From Cytobacillus sp. FSL H8-0458 (GTDB lineage Bacteria; Bacillota; Bacilli; Bacillales; Cytobacillaceae), in NCBI RefSeq assembly GCF_038002165.1, contig NZ_JBBOBR010000001.1:3534001-3598000 (forward strand): a DNA stretch of 64,000 nt. The letters are read 5' to 3'. The position numbers were made by a program, and so were the translations under genes. Below are positions 34,505 through 43,626 of this stretch, piece after piece. A model generated the notes under the pieces. It was not told the origin of the DNA. It was given only the letters and a program-made list of their open reading frames with translations, and searched no databases. Numbering within the stretch: the stretch's first letter is position 1; each line of letters begins with the position of its first letter.

Positions 34505-35509
34505 TTGGAAAATGATAATTTAAAGCTTACATCTTCCGAAATAGGAACACTATGGGGGGAGTATGTAAACGGAACAATGACCGAGATTGTAAATAGGTAT
34601 ATGATTTCAATTATAGAAGACGAAGAAATAAAACAAGTTTTTGAAATAGCTATTAAGACAGGGGAAAAACAAAAGGAGCAGCTTGTTTCCTTCATTGAGA
34701 AGGATGGATTTCCAATTCCCATTGGTTTTTCGGAGTCCGACCTCAATAAAGGTGCAGAGAGATTGTTTTCAGACTTATTCTGCCTGAATTATTTACATAT
34801 TATGACTATCCATGGTTTGTTAGGTCATACAACCGCTTTAGGTGTTTCGGTCAGAAAGGACATACGGGAGTTTTACAACTCATGTGTAGATGATGCAAAA
34901 AATATGTACGATTTAACCATTGAGCTGCTTCTGAAAAAAGGAGTTTTTCAGAGAGATCCTTATTTTTATCCTGCCGAAAGCCCTGAAATTATTACTGCAA
35001 CAGATTTTACTGATGGATTTTTCGGAAAAGGGAGACGTTTATCTTCTACAGAAATAATCAGTATCTCCCTTAACATTAAAAAGGGGGTTATGGCAAAAGG
35101 ACTTTCCATCGGATTCAGCCAAGTCACAGAATCGAAAGATATAAGGAAGTTTTTTGAGGAGCTAGAAGAAACATCCGATGATAACCTGCAGGCGCTTTCA
35201 AAAATATTGCACAAGGATAACTTGCCAGTCCCAACTTCATTGGAATCAGAGATTACAGCGTCAAAGGACTCTCCATTTTCCGATAAATTAATGTTGTATC
35301 ATATGGGTTTCCTGGCTCAAACTGCACAAGTATATTACGGGACAGGCCTGGCCGGATCCATGCGGACAGACCTGGCCTTAACTTATGAAAAAGCAATTCT
35401 GAAATCCTTGGGAGTCACCAGAAAATGGTTCGGCATTATGGTGAAGAACAAGTGGTTAGAACAGCCGCCGCTTGCTCCCAATAGAAAAGAACTTGCACAG
35501 GATAAATAA
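34505..35509 (+). CDS. DUF3231 protein, two-repeat ferritin-like
   Basis: A 334-residue protein of DUF3231, common in Bacillus and of unknown function. It consists of two similar helical halves: LTSSEIGTLWGEYVNGTMTE (residues 8-27) matches the later RRLSSTEIISISLNIKKGVM (about 178), and CLNYLHIMTIHGLLGHTTAL matches LMLYHMGFLAQTAQVYYGTG. The helices suggest a ferritin-like bundle. A TTG start with GAGGTGAGAACAA before it is the only good one. Monocistronic with its own terminator. DUF3231 proteins are often seen in sporulating species. Confidence 0.85.
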   Translation: MENDNLKLTSSEIGTLWGEYVNGTMTEIVNRYMISIIEDEEIKQVFEIAIKTGEKQKEQLVSFIEKDGFPIPIGFSESDLNKGAERLFSDLFCLNYLHIMTIHGLLGHTTALGVSVRKDIREFYNSCVDDAKNMYDLTIELLLKKGVFQRDPYFYPAESPEIITATDFTDGFFGKGRRLSSTEIISISLNIKKGVMAKGLSIGFSQVTESKDIRKFFEELEETSDDNLQALSKILHKDNLPVPTSLESEITASKDSPFSDKLMLYHMGFLAQTAQVYYGTGLAGSMRTDLALTYEKAILKSLGVTRKWFGIMVKNKWLEQPPLAPNRKELAQDK

Positions 35510-35512
35510 GTT

Positions 35513-35540
35513 ACCCCCTCATTTTTATGAGGGGGTTTTC
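35513..35540 (+). terminator. Terminator after the DUF3231 gene
   Basis: ACCCCCTC-ATTTTTAT-GAGGGGGT followed by TTT. Confidence 0.9.
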
Positions 35541-35581
35541 ACAGTCCGGCAGCTGAGCCGTGCCTGGGTTCTCGTTCCAGC

Positions 35582-36469
35582 TTAATCTCCTCCCCCGCCA
35601 CAACTTGAGCAGGAGCTGCAGGAAGAGCAGGAACTGCATGAGCTGCCGGAACCGCAGCTTGTACAGCTTGATGAAACCTTGCTGCTGATTTTCATGTAAC
35701 TGGAAAAATCATCATAATGAAAATACGATACAGATAAAAAAGGAACCAGCATTGCGTTATAGTTTTGCTGGGTTTTTCTTTTTCTCATCATTTCTTGTAT
35801 GATACTTTTTTCATAGTTTTTTACTTTCTTTGCTGTTTTTTTCATGGCAGAAATAAGCGAGACCACCGTATTTATATATTGGCTATTTCTCCTAAAATAG
35901 AGCTCTATTAGTTCATTTTCCGGCAAATCCTTAAAATCATCAATTATATTTGGAGGTACTGGGAATCTGTAAAACCCCTTATAAAGATGGATATTTTCCT
36001 TTCTTATGAAAAAGAGCTCACCATACACCCAATCAAAAAATCCGCGCAAATCAGGTTGAGACGACTGGTTTAGATTTGGACTATGATGAAGAGTGCTTCC
36101 CAAATATCCTTTTGAAAAATCATCATACTCACGGGTAAACATGAGCATATGATGCCACAGGTCATCGACTTTTTCACTGAACATAGGGGACTCTTTTAAA
36201 AAAGAAGTCATAATAAAGTAGCGTTTTAAATCCAGCAGACGCCACCTGTACTCATTTTCTTTTAGCTTAATTTCTTTCCTTACCCTCTCTTCTACATTGC
36301 CCATATAACTGCTGCTAAGAGATTTCTCCAGGTGATCACTTAGCTTTTTCAACCCTTTAATCGGTTTTATGTCTAAAGATTTCGGAGATAAACCAAATTT
36401 AAATGAGAGTTTCTTGCGCAAAAAGAAAATAAACCAGATAACCACGGCAAGCAGGAATAACCAGACCAT
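35582..36469 (-). CDS. Membrane protein with GRDP-like domain and SSC-repeat tail
   Basis: A 295-residue protein. Residues 2-17 are an N-terminal membrane helix. The middle has VDDLWHHMLMFTREYDDF and YLGSTLHHSP, which recall the WH-x-H...TxEYxxF...HH signature of glycine-rich-domain (GRDP-like) proteins. The end is highly unusual: a Ser/Cys tract with six SSC/SCxxC units (SSCSSCSSCSSC) and a final GGGGD. Such tails resemble those of TIGR04222-type membrane proteins and some modified peptide precursors. No modification enzyme is encoded nearby. Function unknown. Confidence 0.75.
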   Translation of the reverse strand: MVWLFLLAVVIWFIFFLRKKLSFKFGLSPKSLDIKPIKGLKKLSDHLEKSLSSSYMGNVEERVRKEIKLKENEYRWRLLDLKRYFIMTSFLKESPMFSEKVDDLWHHMLMFTREYDDFSKGYLGSTLHHSPNLNQSSQPDLRGFFDWVYGELFFIRKENIHLYKGFYRFPVPPNIIDDFKDLPENELIELYFRRNSQYINTVVSLISAMKKTAKKVKNYEKSIIQEMMRKRKTQQNYNAMLVPFLSVSYFHYDDFSSYMKISSKVSSSCTSCGSGSSCSSCSSCSSCSSCGGGGD

Positions 36470-36567
36470 GTAATCCCCCCTTCTTTCATACTATTACGAA
36501 TCCCATTGCCGAAAGTTCCATATTTTCGCATTATTAATATCCATTAGCACAATATGAAAGTACCCCG

Positions 36568-36753
36568 TTAGCTCAATACCTTTACCAATACAATTTCATC
36601 TCTGATCGGAATGCCAGCATTTCCAATTAACGGTATCTTGGGTTTAACCTTTCTTGCTTCCTCAACCGCATTATGAATAATTTTGGATAGGATAAATCTT
36701 CGTTTCTGATAAAACTTTAATGCTAATAAATTATCATTCGTTGTTATTAGCAA
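36568..36753 (-). pseudogene. GNAT acetyltransferase, 3' fragment
   Basis: The frame reads TTNDNLLALKFYQKRRFIL then HNAVEEARKVKPKIPLIGNA and GIPIRDEIVL, which is the C-terminal third of a common Bacillus GNAT acetyltransferase (the N-x-N-A-x-x-F-Y-x-x-x-G-F acetyl-CoA segment and after). The first two thirds are missing and no ribosome binding site precedes the ATG. A deletion remnant. Confidence 0.65.
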
Positions 36754-36872
36754 ACAGCAACTCTAATTTTACAATGGAAATAATCGATTATTGTTGAAAT
36801 GAGGTTAAGGTGAGGGAGGACGTAACTGTCACCTGAAGTATTATTCGCACTCCAGCCTCCTGCAATAAAATA

Positions 36873-36895
36873 GACATCCCGCGAAAGGATGTCTT
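36873..36895 (-). terminator. Terminator of the modAB operon
   Basis: AGACATCC-CGCGAAA-GGATGTCT, followed on the minus strand by ATTTTATT. Confidence 0.75.
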
Positions 36896-36896
36896 C

Positions 36897-37553
36897 TTAT
36901 GTTTTTATCAGCTGAACAAAAACTAACATGATAAATGATATTCCTATCATACACGCTACCCATAACCAGGCCATCTCCATATTGCCTGAATCAATGGCTA
37001 CATAAATAGCAGTTGGAATCGTTTGTGTTTTTCCCGGAATATTACCGGCAAACATTAAAGTAGCTCCGAACTCTCCCAATGCCCTGGCAAAGCTTAGAAT
37101 GCCGCCTGAAATAATGGCCTTGTATGAAAGAGGGATCGTGATATTCATAAATAATTGAATATCATTCGCCCCATCTACCCGGGCCGCATTTTCAATGTCA
37201 CGATCAATCGCTTCAAAGCCTGTCTTGGCAGACTGATACATAAGAGGAAATGCGACAACCGTCGAAGCGATAACAGCGGCCCACCATGTAAACATAACTG
37301 GCTGTTTAAAAATAAACTCAATGAATTGGCCTGCAAAACTGTTTCTTCCAAAAATGACAATCAGCAGAAACCCTACAACAGATGGCGGTAATACTAATGG
37401 CAAAAGGAAAGCGGTCTCCGCAATGGCTTTTCCTTTAAATCTTTTATTTGCCATCGTCTTTCCTATGATAACGCCCAGAATAACGGCTAATATTCCTGAA
37501 ACAGAAGCAATTTCGGCAGATAATATGACTGGCGACCAAAAATCAGTAGACAT
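36897..37553 (-). CDS. modB: Molybdate ABC transporter permease ModB
   Basis: A 218-residue permease with five to six membrane helices. The EAA loop FEAIDRDIENAARVDGANDI (about residue 113) and the following FARALGEFGATLMFAGNIPG are classic ModB features. It follows modA by 4 bases. No modC ATPase gene is adjacent; B. subtilis shows the same absence next to its modA/modB, so an ATPase from elsewhere is presumably shared. Confidence 0.92.
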   Translation of the reverse strand: MSTDFWSPVILSAEIASVSGILAVILGVIIGKTMANKRFKGKAIAETAFLLPLVLPPSVVGFLLIVIFGRNSFAGQFIEFIFKQPVMFTWWAAVIASTVVAFPLMYQSAKTGFEAIDRDIENAARVDGANDIQLFMNITIPLSYKAIISGGILSFARALGEFGATLMFAGNIPGKTQTIPTAIYVAIDSGNMEMAWLWVACMIGISFIMLVFVQLIKT

Positions 37554-37557
37554 TTAA

Positions 37558-38367
37558 TTATTTCAATCCTTTAAATCCATACTCTTCAAAAATACCCATA
37601 GAAATTTCATTTTGAAGATAATCATAGAACAGATTAGCTTCCTCTGGATGACTTGTATCTTTAATCACACCCAAAGGATAAATGATAGGGTTGAGAGTGT
37701 TTTCATCTGCCGTGTCCACCATATCAACCTTTTCAGATATTAACGCATCCGTTTTATAAACAATTCCGGCATCCACATTATTAGTCTCTACATACGTAAG
37801 GACCTGGCGGACATCTTTGGCAGGTACCACTTTTTCTTCTATGTTGTTCCAGATATCCATTTTCTCTAATAATTCCTTCGCATATTTCCCGGCAGGAACC
37901 GACTCCGGTGTACCGATTGACAATTTATCTGCGTTTGTGAGATCAGAAAACGATTTGATTTTCAATGCTGACTTCTTCGGTACTACTAAAACAAGCTCAT
38001 TCCCAACCAGATCAATCCCATTGTTTTCTTCAATCAGCCCGTCATTCACCAGTTTATCAAATTTATCCTCTGCAGCTGAAAAGAAAAGATCAGCGGGTGC
38101 TCCCTGGGAGATTTGCTGCTGAAGAGAGCCTGAAGCACCAAAGTTAAAGTTGATCAGCACATTTGGATGTTCCTTTTCGAACCTTGTTTCAATTTCCGTT
38201 AAGGCATCCTGCAGGCTTGCTGCTGCTGAAATAGTCAATTCCACTTTCTCTCCGGCTCCTTCCCGCTTATCCTCTCCTGTATTTTTAGGAAGGTCACTGT
38301 TTGAACAGCCAGCCAATGATAAAAAAAGGACCATTAACGAAAAAAAGAACAGGTATTGCTTTTTCAT
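37558..38367 (-). CDS. modA: Molybdate-binding lipoprotein ModA
   Basis: A 269-residue binding protein: lipobox FLSLAGCSN (about residue 20), then the ModA signature ELTISAAASLQDALTEIETR with serines for the oxyanion, NFGASGSLQQQISQGAPADL, and NVDAGIVYKTDAL near the second ligand site. It should bind molybdate or tungstate outside the cell and deliver it to ModB. The ATG at 38367 follows GGAAAGGGGGGC. A long palindrome lies 18 bases before the start. Confidence 0.93.
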   Translation of the reverse strand: MKKQYLFFFSLMVLFLSLAGCSNSDLPKNTGEDKREGAGEKVELTISAAASLQDALTEIETRFEKEHPNVLINFNFGASGSLQQQISQGAPADLFFSAAEDKFDKLVNDGLIEENNGIDLVGNELVLVVPKKSALKIKSFSDLTNADKLSIGTPESVPAGKYAKELLEKMDIWNNIEEKVVPAKDVRQVLTYVETNNVDAGIVYKTDALISEKVDMVDTADENTLNPIIYPLGVIKDTSHPEEANLFYDYLQNEISMGIFEEYGFKGLK

Positions 38368-38384
38368 TATGCCCCCCCTTTCCA

Positions 38385-38410
38385 ATTAGTTATATCTGAT
38401 TATAACTAAT
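38385..38410. promoter_or_regulatory. 26-bp palindrome before modA
   Basis: ATTAGTTATA-TCTGAT-TATAACTAAT, perfect 10-bp arms; another TATAACT follows at 38411-38417. The TATAAC cores resemble ModE-type operators (from memory, E. coli ModE sites also pair TTATA and TATAAC). A likely molybdate-responsive operator. Confidence 0.55.
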
Positions 38411-38506
38411 TATAACTGCTAATGCCCTGGATATCAGCGGTGAGGACATTGTGACAATACCTCTGGGAAAAACAGTGAAAAAACTCCATTTTTAGGGCTG
38501 GAAAAA

Positions 38507-38527
38507 AAGAAGGCACAATGGCCTTCC
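38507..38527 (-). terminator. Terminator of the sialic acid operon
   Basis: On the minus strand GAAGGC-CATTGT-GCCTTC is followed by TTTTTTT. Confidence 0.85.
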
Positions 38528-38560
38528 TTATAAAAATAATTGAACCAGCATTGGCTTGCT

Positions 38561-39403
38561 TTAGTACAGCTTATTACTGATATTCTCAGATATCTCCATT
38601 TTCACTTTTGAAGCTTGTTCATAGTTTTTCATGGTGATCCCCGTACAGATAAGATCGATTAAATAAAGCTGTGTAATTTTGGCTACTAATGAACCGCTGT
38701 CTAACGGGCTTTCCTTTACAGAGGTCAGTAAAATATAATCCGCGTATTTGGCCAAAGGTGATTTCACATAGTTTGTTAATACAATCACAGTAGCTTTCTT
38801 TTCATTGGCTATTTTAACAGTGTCGACAATATCCTTTGTGCTGCCTGTTAAACTAATGGCAATCACAACGGAATGTTCATCCAGGGAGGTCGCCCTCATT
38901 ACCTGGAAGTGAGGATCTGTGACGACATCAACATGTTTTCCTATTCTCATGAGGCGATTTTGCATATCAAGCCCGGCAATTCCGGAAGAGCCTATGCCAA
39001 ATACCACTACATCCCTGGAACGGACTATCGCTTCGATGCTGTTTTCAAGAGCTTGATTATTCAGCATACTATACGTATCTTCAATGGCATGTACCATGTT
39101 TGTGCGGATGCGTTCAATATAGGTCTCGTCACCCGCCTGACTGGAATTACCTGATACCTCTTGCGCGAGCGAAAATTTAAAATCCTGGAAGCCTTTAAAG
39201 CCCAGCTTTCTGAAGAAACGCAGAACTGTAGCCTCTGCAGCTCCTATCGCTTCCGATAATTCCGTTAATGAATGGTATAACACCTTGTCTGTATTCGTTA
39301 AAATATATTCATGAATTCTATGGTCGGATTTAGTAAAGTTGTGTTTATGCTGTTCCATTAATATAGTAGGCTTCAGCCCTGTCATTTTTCTATTCGTTTC
39401 CAT
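38561..39403 (-). CDS. RpiR/MurR-family regulator of the sialic acid operon
   Basis: A 280-residue regulator. The N-terminal helix-turn-helix has SLTELSEAIGAAEATVLRFF followed by RKLGFKGFQDFK; the C-terminal SIS domain, which binds sugar phosphates, has VVVFGIGSSGIAGLDMQNRL and VVIAISLTGSTKDIVDTVKI. In nan operons this family typically responds to ManNAc-6-phosphate or GlcNAc-6-phosphate. It is the last gene of the operon, 13 bases after nanK. The inverted repeat in the nanE promoter spacer is its likely target. Confidence 0.9.
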   Translation of the reverse strand: METNRKMTGLKPTILMEQHKHNFTKSDHRIHEYILTNTDKVLYHSLTELSEAIGAAEATVLRFFRKLGFKGFQDFKFSLAQEVSGNSSQAGDETYIERIRTNMVHAIEDTYSMLNNQALENSIEAIVRSRDVVVFGIGSSGIAGLDMQNRLMRIGKHVDVVTDPHFQVMRATSLDEHSVVIAISLTGSTKDIVDTVKIANEKKATVIVLTNYVKSPLAKYADYILLTSVKESPLDSGSLVAKITQLYLIDLICTGITMKNYEQASKVKMEISENISNKLY

Positions 39404-39416
39404 AGTAACCCCTCTG

Positions 39417-40325
39417 CTAACTTTTCCTGTTCATGTCCAAAAAGTGCTTGGCTGCTCCTAATAAATTGGCTTTGTTTTCATGTGCGGCAATTCTCATCCG
39501 AAGCGACTTCCAGTGGTTTGGCATTACTTTCTTCGCTAAAGACGATTGTACCTCTTCCAATAAAAAGTCTCCTTGTGCAGAAATTCCGCCGCCAATCAGT
39601 ACAAGCTCGGGGTTAAAAATATGAACAAGGCTCTGAATGCCTGTCGCCACATCATCTGCCCACTGCACAAATAGGTTATTAGCTTCCTTATTTCCCTCTC
39701 TGGCAAGCTCGAAAAACTTCTCTAATGGAAGGTTCACACCCATTCTTTCCTCCACTAGCTCTGATAGGGCTGAACTGGAAGCATACCTTTCATAACAGCC
39801 ATTATTACCGCAGGTGCAGGGCTTCCCATTTGGGTACAGATTGATATGCCCGATTTCCCCGGCTGAAAAATTGGCTCCTGTGTATAGCTTACCATTTAAG
39901 AATAACGCACCGCCAATCCCCGTGCCAATAGTTACACAGAGAAAATCATCCATATCTTTAGCTGCACCTTGCCAATATTCACCTAATGCTGTGCAATTCA
40001 CATCGTTTTCAACCGTAACCGGCAATCCGGTATGTTTTGAAATAACCTCAGCCAGACTTGTACCGGTATATCCCGGAATATTATCCGTTGCATGCACCAC
40101 GGTTCCATTCTGGTTATCAATCTGCCCTGCAGAGCTGATGGCAATGCCCTCGACTCTTGCCTGTTTTAACAGCATATCACAGATCATCTTCACTTTTTCT
40201 ACTATTAAAGGACCGCCCTTATAAGCCTCAGCCGGGATGGAATCAAGACTAAAAAGCTCTCCTTCGTCTGAAGCGATGCCATATTTTATAGATGTTCCGC
40301 CAATATCAATGACTCCAAGCTGCAT
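39417..40325 (-). CDS. nanK: N-acetylmannosamine kinase (ROK family)
   Basis: A 302-residue ROK kinase that should phosphorylate ManNAc released by NanA. Features: ATP-binding IDIGGTSIKYGIAS at the start, the catalytic aspartate in VENDVNCTALGE (about residue 105), VTIGTGIGGALFLNG, and the zinc site GHINLYPNGKPCTCGNNGCY. The operon context separates it from glucokinase. A terminator-like hairpin lies between it and the flavoprotein gene upstream, which may lower its expression relative to the first four genes. Confidence 0.88.
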   Translation of the reverse strand: MQLGVIDIGGTSIKYGIASDEGELFSLDSIPAEAYKGGPLIVEKVKMICDMLLKQARVEGIAISSAGQIDNQNGTVVHATDNIPGYTGTSLAEVISKHTGLPVTVENDVNCTALGEYWQGAAKDMDDFLCVTIGTGIGGALFLNGKLYTGANFSAGEIGHINLYPNGKPCTCGNNGCYERYASSSALSELVEERMGVNLPLEKFFELAREGNKEANNLFVQWADDVATGIQSLVHIFNPELVLIGGGISAQGDFLLEEVQSSLAKKVMPNHWKSLRMRIAAHENKANLLGAAKHFLDMNRKS

Positions 40326-40355
40326 GATTGTGCTCCTCCCTTACAATTGAAAAAA

Positions 40356-40380
40356 GAGAAAACCCATACCAGGTTTTCCC
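40356..40380 (-). terminator. Hairpin inside the sialic acid operon
   Basis: On the minus strand GGAAAACC-TGGTATG-GGTTTTC then TCTTTTTT. Located between the flavoprotein gene and nanK; probably a partial terminator. Confidence 0.6.
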
Positions 40381-40408
40381 CTCCACCTATGAGCATTAAA
40401 GCTACTCC

Positions 40409-42100
40409 CTATTCATTTAGAAAGCGATACTCCAATGCTCCATCATCTTTCATGGAAATAAACAATCTTTTATTATATTCTTCACGTTCTTCCGGATAAT
40501 CCTCACGAAAATGTGCGCCCCTGCTTTCTTTTCGTTCCAGCATGGCCTCAAGCAGAATTTGCGAAAGCTTGAAGAAGTTTCGTGCCTTAATTGTCAGCTT
40601 TCGGGTTGCCTGCTGTTCGAACAATCTACCTAAATCAAGCTCTGACTCGAGCTTTCTGATGGTTTCTAATGCTTTTAATAGACTGTCCTTATTGCGCACG
40701 ACATTCCCATGATACCACATTAGTTTTTTGATCGATTCAATAGCCTGATGAACTTTTTTCTCCATATCTATAACAGGACCTTTTGTTTGCCCCTGAACGC
40801 CAAACATGTTCTCGATCTGTTTCAATGCTTCAGGTTCAGAAATTTCCTCATGGCTTTGTGTTTCGATATACCTGACACAATCTGCCGCAGCCCTTTTGCC
40901 AAATACCATGCAGGCGCCAGTCGAATTTCCTCCCAATCGGTTCGCTCCCTCAATATTGCAGGACAGCTCACCAATGGCATATAATCCGTTCACACCGGTT
41001 CTGCCATACGTGTCAATATAAACTCCGCCGTTGCTGGCATGGGCAAATGGGGCAATACGAATTTCATTCTCCAAAAGATCAATATTTCTCTCTTTCAGCC
41101 AATTTAAATAGACCGTGTAGAACTCTTCCCCATTTTCATATAACTCGGACCGATATAAAAGCCTGAATCCGCGGTCATTCCGATTCGCGATGATATTTTT
41201 CATCATCGCGATATCCACATACTTCGAATCAAGTGAATGGGTGAACGGACCGTGCGTGCTCCTGATCTGCAGACATTCCTGCTTCGATATCTCCTCAGGC
41301 AGCATAGAATCCAGTAAGCTGCTTCCTGCTTCATCGACTATATCATCACAATACATTAATGTATGTTCCCCAAAGAGGGTTTTATATTTCGGAGCCGTAA
41401 TGCCTGGAATGAATTGAATATATTCCATGTTTACAAGACGGGTCCCTGCTTCGACAGCCAGGATATGGCCGGAGCCATCCACATCATTGGGATTTAAGTT
41501 ATGCTGATAAATACTGCCGAATCCGCCCGTTGCTAAAATGACAGATTTGCATTCCACCATAACGAGGTCATTATTCTCATCTAAAAGTATGGCTCCCGCC
41601 ACACGGTCATCTTTCTTCAGCAAAGTAAGGACGATTGTCTTTTCCTGGATAGACAGGTTTTCATACTCTGCAAAAATAGTTCTCACATTTTCGCGAATCT
41701 GATCCCAGTCACTTAATAAATAGATATCCCGTTCATGTTCAGCGAAACAGGCTTTACGCTCCCCTTCCAGCTTTTTCGCCTTCACACCAATCTCGTGATA
41801 TTCCTTTACACGCTTCGGAATTTCTTTTACATACACCTCAGCTAAATCCCGCCCATGCATGCCATGGCTCAAGCTTTCAATATCTTCAAGAAATATCGAT
41901 TCATCTTCATGATCTTTTGTCACCTGAGTTCCAAGGGAGGCTTTCAGCGGATAAAAGCTTGAACCTGAAGCTACCTGCATTTTTGTCACCATCAATACAT
42001 CGGCCTGTTGATCTGCAAGCTCTTTGCTTACTTTTATCCCGGCCAGCCCGCTTCCGGCCACTAAGACATCCGTTTTTATTTTCTTTTTTATTTGAAACAT
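40409..42100 (-). CDS. FAD flavoprotein of the fumarate reductase/L-aspartate oxidase type
   Basis: A 563-residue flavoprotein of unknown substrate. The dinucleotide fold is VLVAGSGLAGIKVSKELADQ at residues 12-31; the family core includes SVILATGGFGSIYQHNLNPN, THGPFTHSLDSKYVDIAMM, HASNGGVYIDTYGRTGVNGL and EGANRLGGNSTGACMVFGKR. The helical C-terminus with Arg-rich ESRGAHFREDYPE is like SdhA/NadB. No iron-sulfur or haem partner subunit is present. It lies 12 bases after the symporter gene in a sialic acid operon, where no such enzyme is part of the textbook pathway. Oxidation of a sialic acid variant is an inference. True succinate dehydrogenase is unlikely. Confidence 0.8.
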   Translation of the reverse strand: MFQIKKKIKTDVLVAGSGLAGIKVSKELADQQADVLMVTKMQVASGSSFYPLKASLGTQVTKDHEDESIFLEDIESLSHGMHGRDLAEVYVKEIPKRVKEYHEIGVKAKKLEGERKACFAEHERDIYLLSDWDQIRENVRTIFAEYENLSIQEKTIVLTLLKKDDRVAGAILLDENNDLVMVECKSVILATGGFGSIYQHNLNPNDVDGSGHILAVEAGTRLVNMEYIQFIPGITAPKYKTLFGEHTLMYCDDIVDEAGSSLLDSMLPEEISKQECLQIRSTHGPFTHSLDSKYVDIAMMKNIIANRNDRGFRLLYRSELYENGEEFYTVYLNWLKERNIDLLENEIRIAPFAHASNGGVYIDTYGRTGVNGLYAIGELSCNIEGANRLGGNSTGACMVFGKRAAADCVRYIETQSHEEISEPEALKQIENMFGVQGQTKGPVIDMEKKVHQAIESIKKLMWYHGNVVRNKDSLLKALETIRKLESELDLGRLFEQQATRKLTIKARNFFKLSQILLEAMLERKESRGAHFREDYPEEREEYNKRLFISMKDDGALEYRFLNE

Positions 42101-42112
42101 AGTCTCACCATT

Positions 42113-43612
42113 TTACGCTGGTTTTTTTCTATCATAGTATGTCAGATTTTCATCTTCAGCTTTGCTTTTTTGCTTGAATAATAAGCTAAAGACATAACCG
42201 AACACGATAGAAGCAATTAAATTAATGATGGAATAGGCCCATAAAGTAATATCAGTAAAGTAAGACACATAGACTGCAAGGGCTGCTGTTGCGAAGAAAC
42301 CGCAGATGGCCCCTTTCGCGTTTGCTCTTTTCGTCATGACTCCAAGCGTGAAGGTACCTCCGATGATACCCAATACTAATCCCATCAATCCATTAAACCA
42401 GGAATAAGCATCTCCAACATCTGTGTAAATCAGGACAATGGCAAAAGCAATGGAGAAAATCCCTACAATTGTGGATACATTACGCGCCATTTTGGTGCTT
42501 TTTTCATCACTCATATCTGGTTTAAGAACTTTCTGAATATCCAATGTCCAGCTTGTCGCCACACTGTTCAAGCCCGTTGAAAGTGTTGATTGTCCCGCAG
42601 CGAATAATCCGGCAATCAGCAAGCCTGAAATTCCTGCCGGCAGCTCAGCAACGATAAAGTTGGCAAAAATCAGGTCGGCTTTACCTTCAGGCATCGCACC
42701 TGCCTGCTGCGTATAAAATGTATATAAAGCTGTTCCGATAAAGAAGAATAATGTTGCCGTACCAAGTGACAGAATACCATTTAAATAAGTCATTTTATTC
42801 ATTTCTTTTAAGTCAGTGGTTGTTAAATAACGCTGAACCATGTCCTGACTTGAAATATATGAGAATGCTGTTGATATCCCGGCGCCAAAAATAAGAAGAA
42901 GAACACTGTTATTGACAAAGTTCGGATCGAAGAATGGTGTATCCGTAAAGAATTTCCCGTCTTGCGTACCGACACGGACCACTTCTCCAAATCCGCCATC
43001 AATGGAGAACATCAGCATAATCAGGGCAAAAATACCGCCGCCGATTAAGACAATACCCTGGATGAAGTCTGTCCAAAGCACTGACTTAATTCCTCCAAAG
43101 GCTGAATAGATGGTTGCCACTACACCCATGAATAATACGATCAGCACGGCATTGATGCCTGTAACAGCCGCTAATGCCAAAGCAGGCAGATACATAATAA
43201 TGGACATGCGCCCAATCTGATAGACGATAAAAAGAAGACTCCCAATGACGCGCAGTTTTGTATCAAAGCGGCGCTCTAAATATTCGTAAGCTGTATCTAA
43301 ATTTAATTTCCGGTAAACCGGCAGGAAATAATAAATCGCGATTGGCACGGCAATAAATAAACCTAATTGTGCAAACCACAGTTCCCATGATCCTAAATAG
43401 GAGTTTCCCGCTAAAGATAAGAATGAAATCGGACTCAATAAGGTTGCGAATAAGCTGACAGATGTCACCCACCACGGAATAGAGCCATCCCCTTTGAAGA
43501 ACTCTTTTCCCTGCATTTCTTTTTTGGCAACTGCAATCCCTACCCAAAGAATGAACAAAAGGTAGGCAAATAATATAACGTAATCAATTACAGCAAAAGA
43601 TCCAGTCATCAT
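42113..43612 (-). CDS. Sodium:solute symporter, probable sialic acid transporter (SSS family)
   Basis: A 499-residue symporter with about 13 helices. SSS signatures are visible: FKGDGSIPWWVTSVSLFATLLS at residues 38-59, SAFGGIKSVLWTDFIQGIVL, SYISSQDMVQRYLTT and LLIAGLFAAGQSTLSTGLNSVA, the latter near the sodium site. It resembles SiaT/NanT-type SSS carriers, and the place right after nanA supports sialic acid as cargo. GGGGGATAA precedes the ATG. It is followed closely by the flavoprotein gene. Confidence 0.88.
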   Translation of the reverse strand: MMTGSFAVIDYVILFAYLLFILWVGIAVAKKEMQGKEFFKGDGSIPWWVTSVSLFATLLSPISFLSLAGNSYLGSWELWFAQLGLFIAVPIAIYYFLPVYRKLNLDTAYEYLERRFDTKLRVIGSLLFIVYQIGRMSIIMYLPALALAAVTGINAVLIVLFMGVVATIYSAFGGIKSVLWTDFIQGIVLIGGGIFALIMLMFSIDGGFGEVVRVGTQDGKFFTDTPFFDPNFVNNSVLLLIFGAGISTAFSYISSQDMVQRYLTTTDLKEMNKMTYLNGILSLGTATLFFFIGTALYTFYTQQAGAMPEGKADLIFANFIVAELPAGISGLLIAGLFAAGQSTLSTGLNSVATSWTLDIQKVLKPDMSDEKSTKMARNVSTIVGIFSIAFAIVLIYTDVGDAYSWFNGLMGLVLGIIGGTFTLGVMTKRANAKGAICGFFATAALAVYVSYFTDITLWAYSIINLIASIVFGYVFSLLFKQKSKAEDENLTYYDRKKPA

Positions 43613-43626
43613 TTATCCCCCTGATT

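Noticed and set aside
40409..42100. Annotation as succinate dehydrogenase flavoprotein or NadB
   Set aside because: No sdhB/sdhC or nadA/nadC neighbours; embedded in a sialic acid operon. Left as a family-level call.
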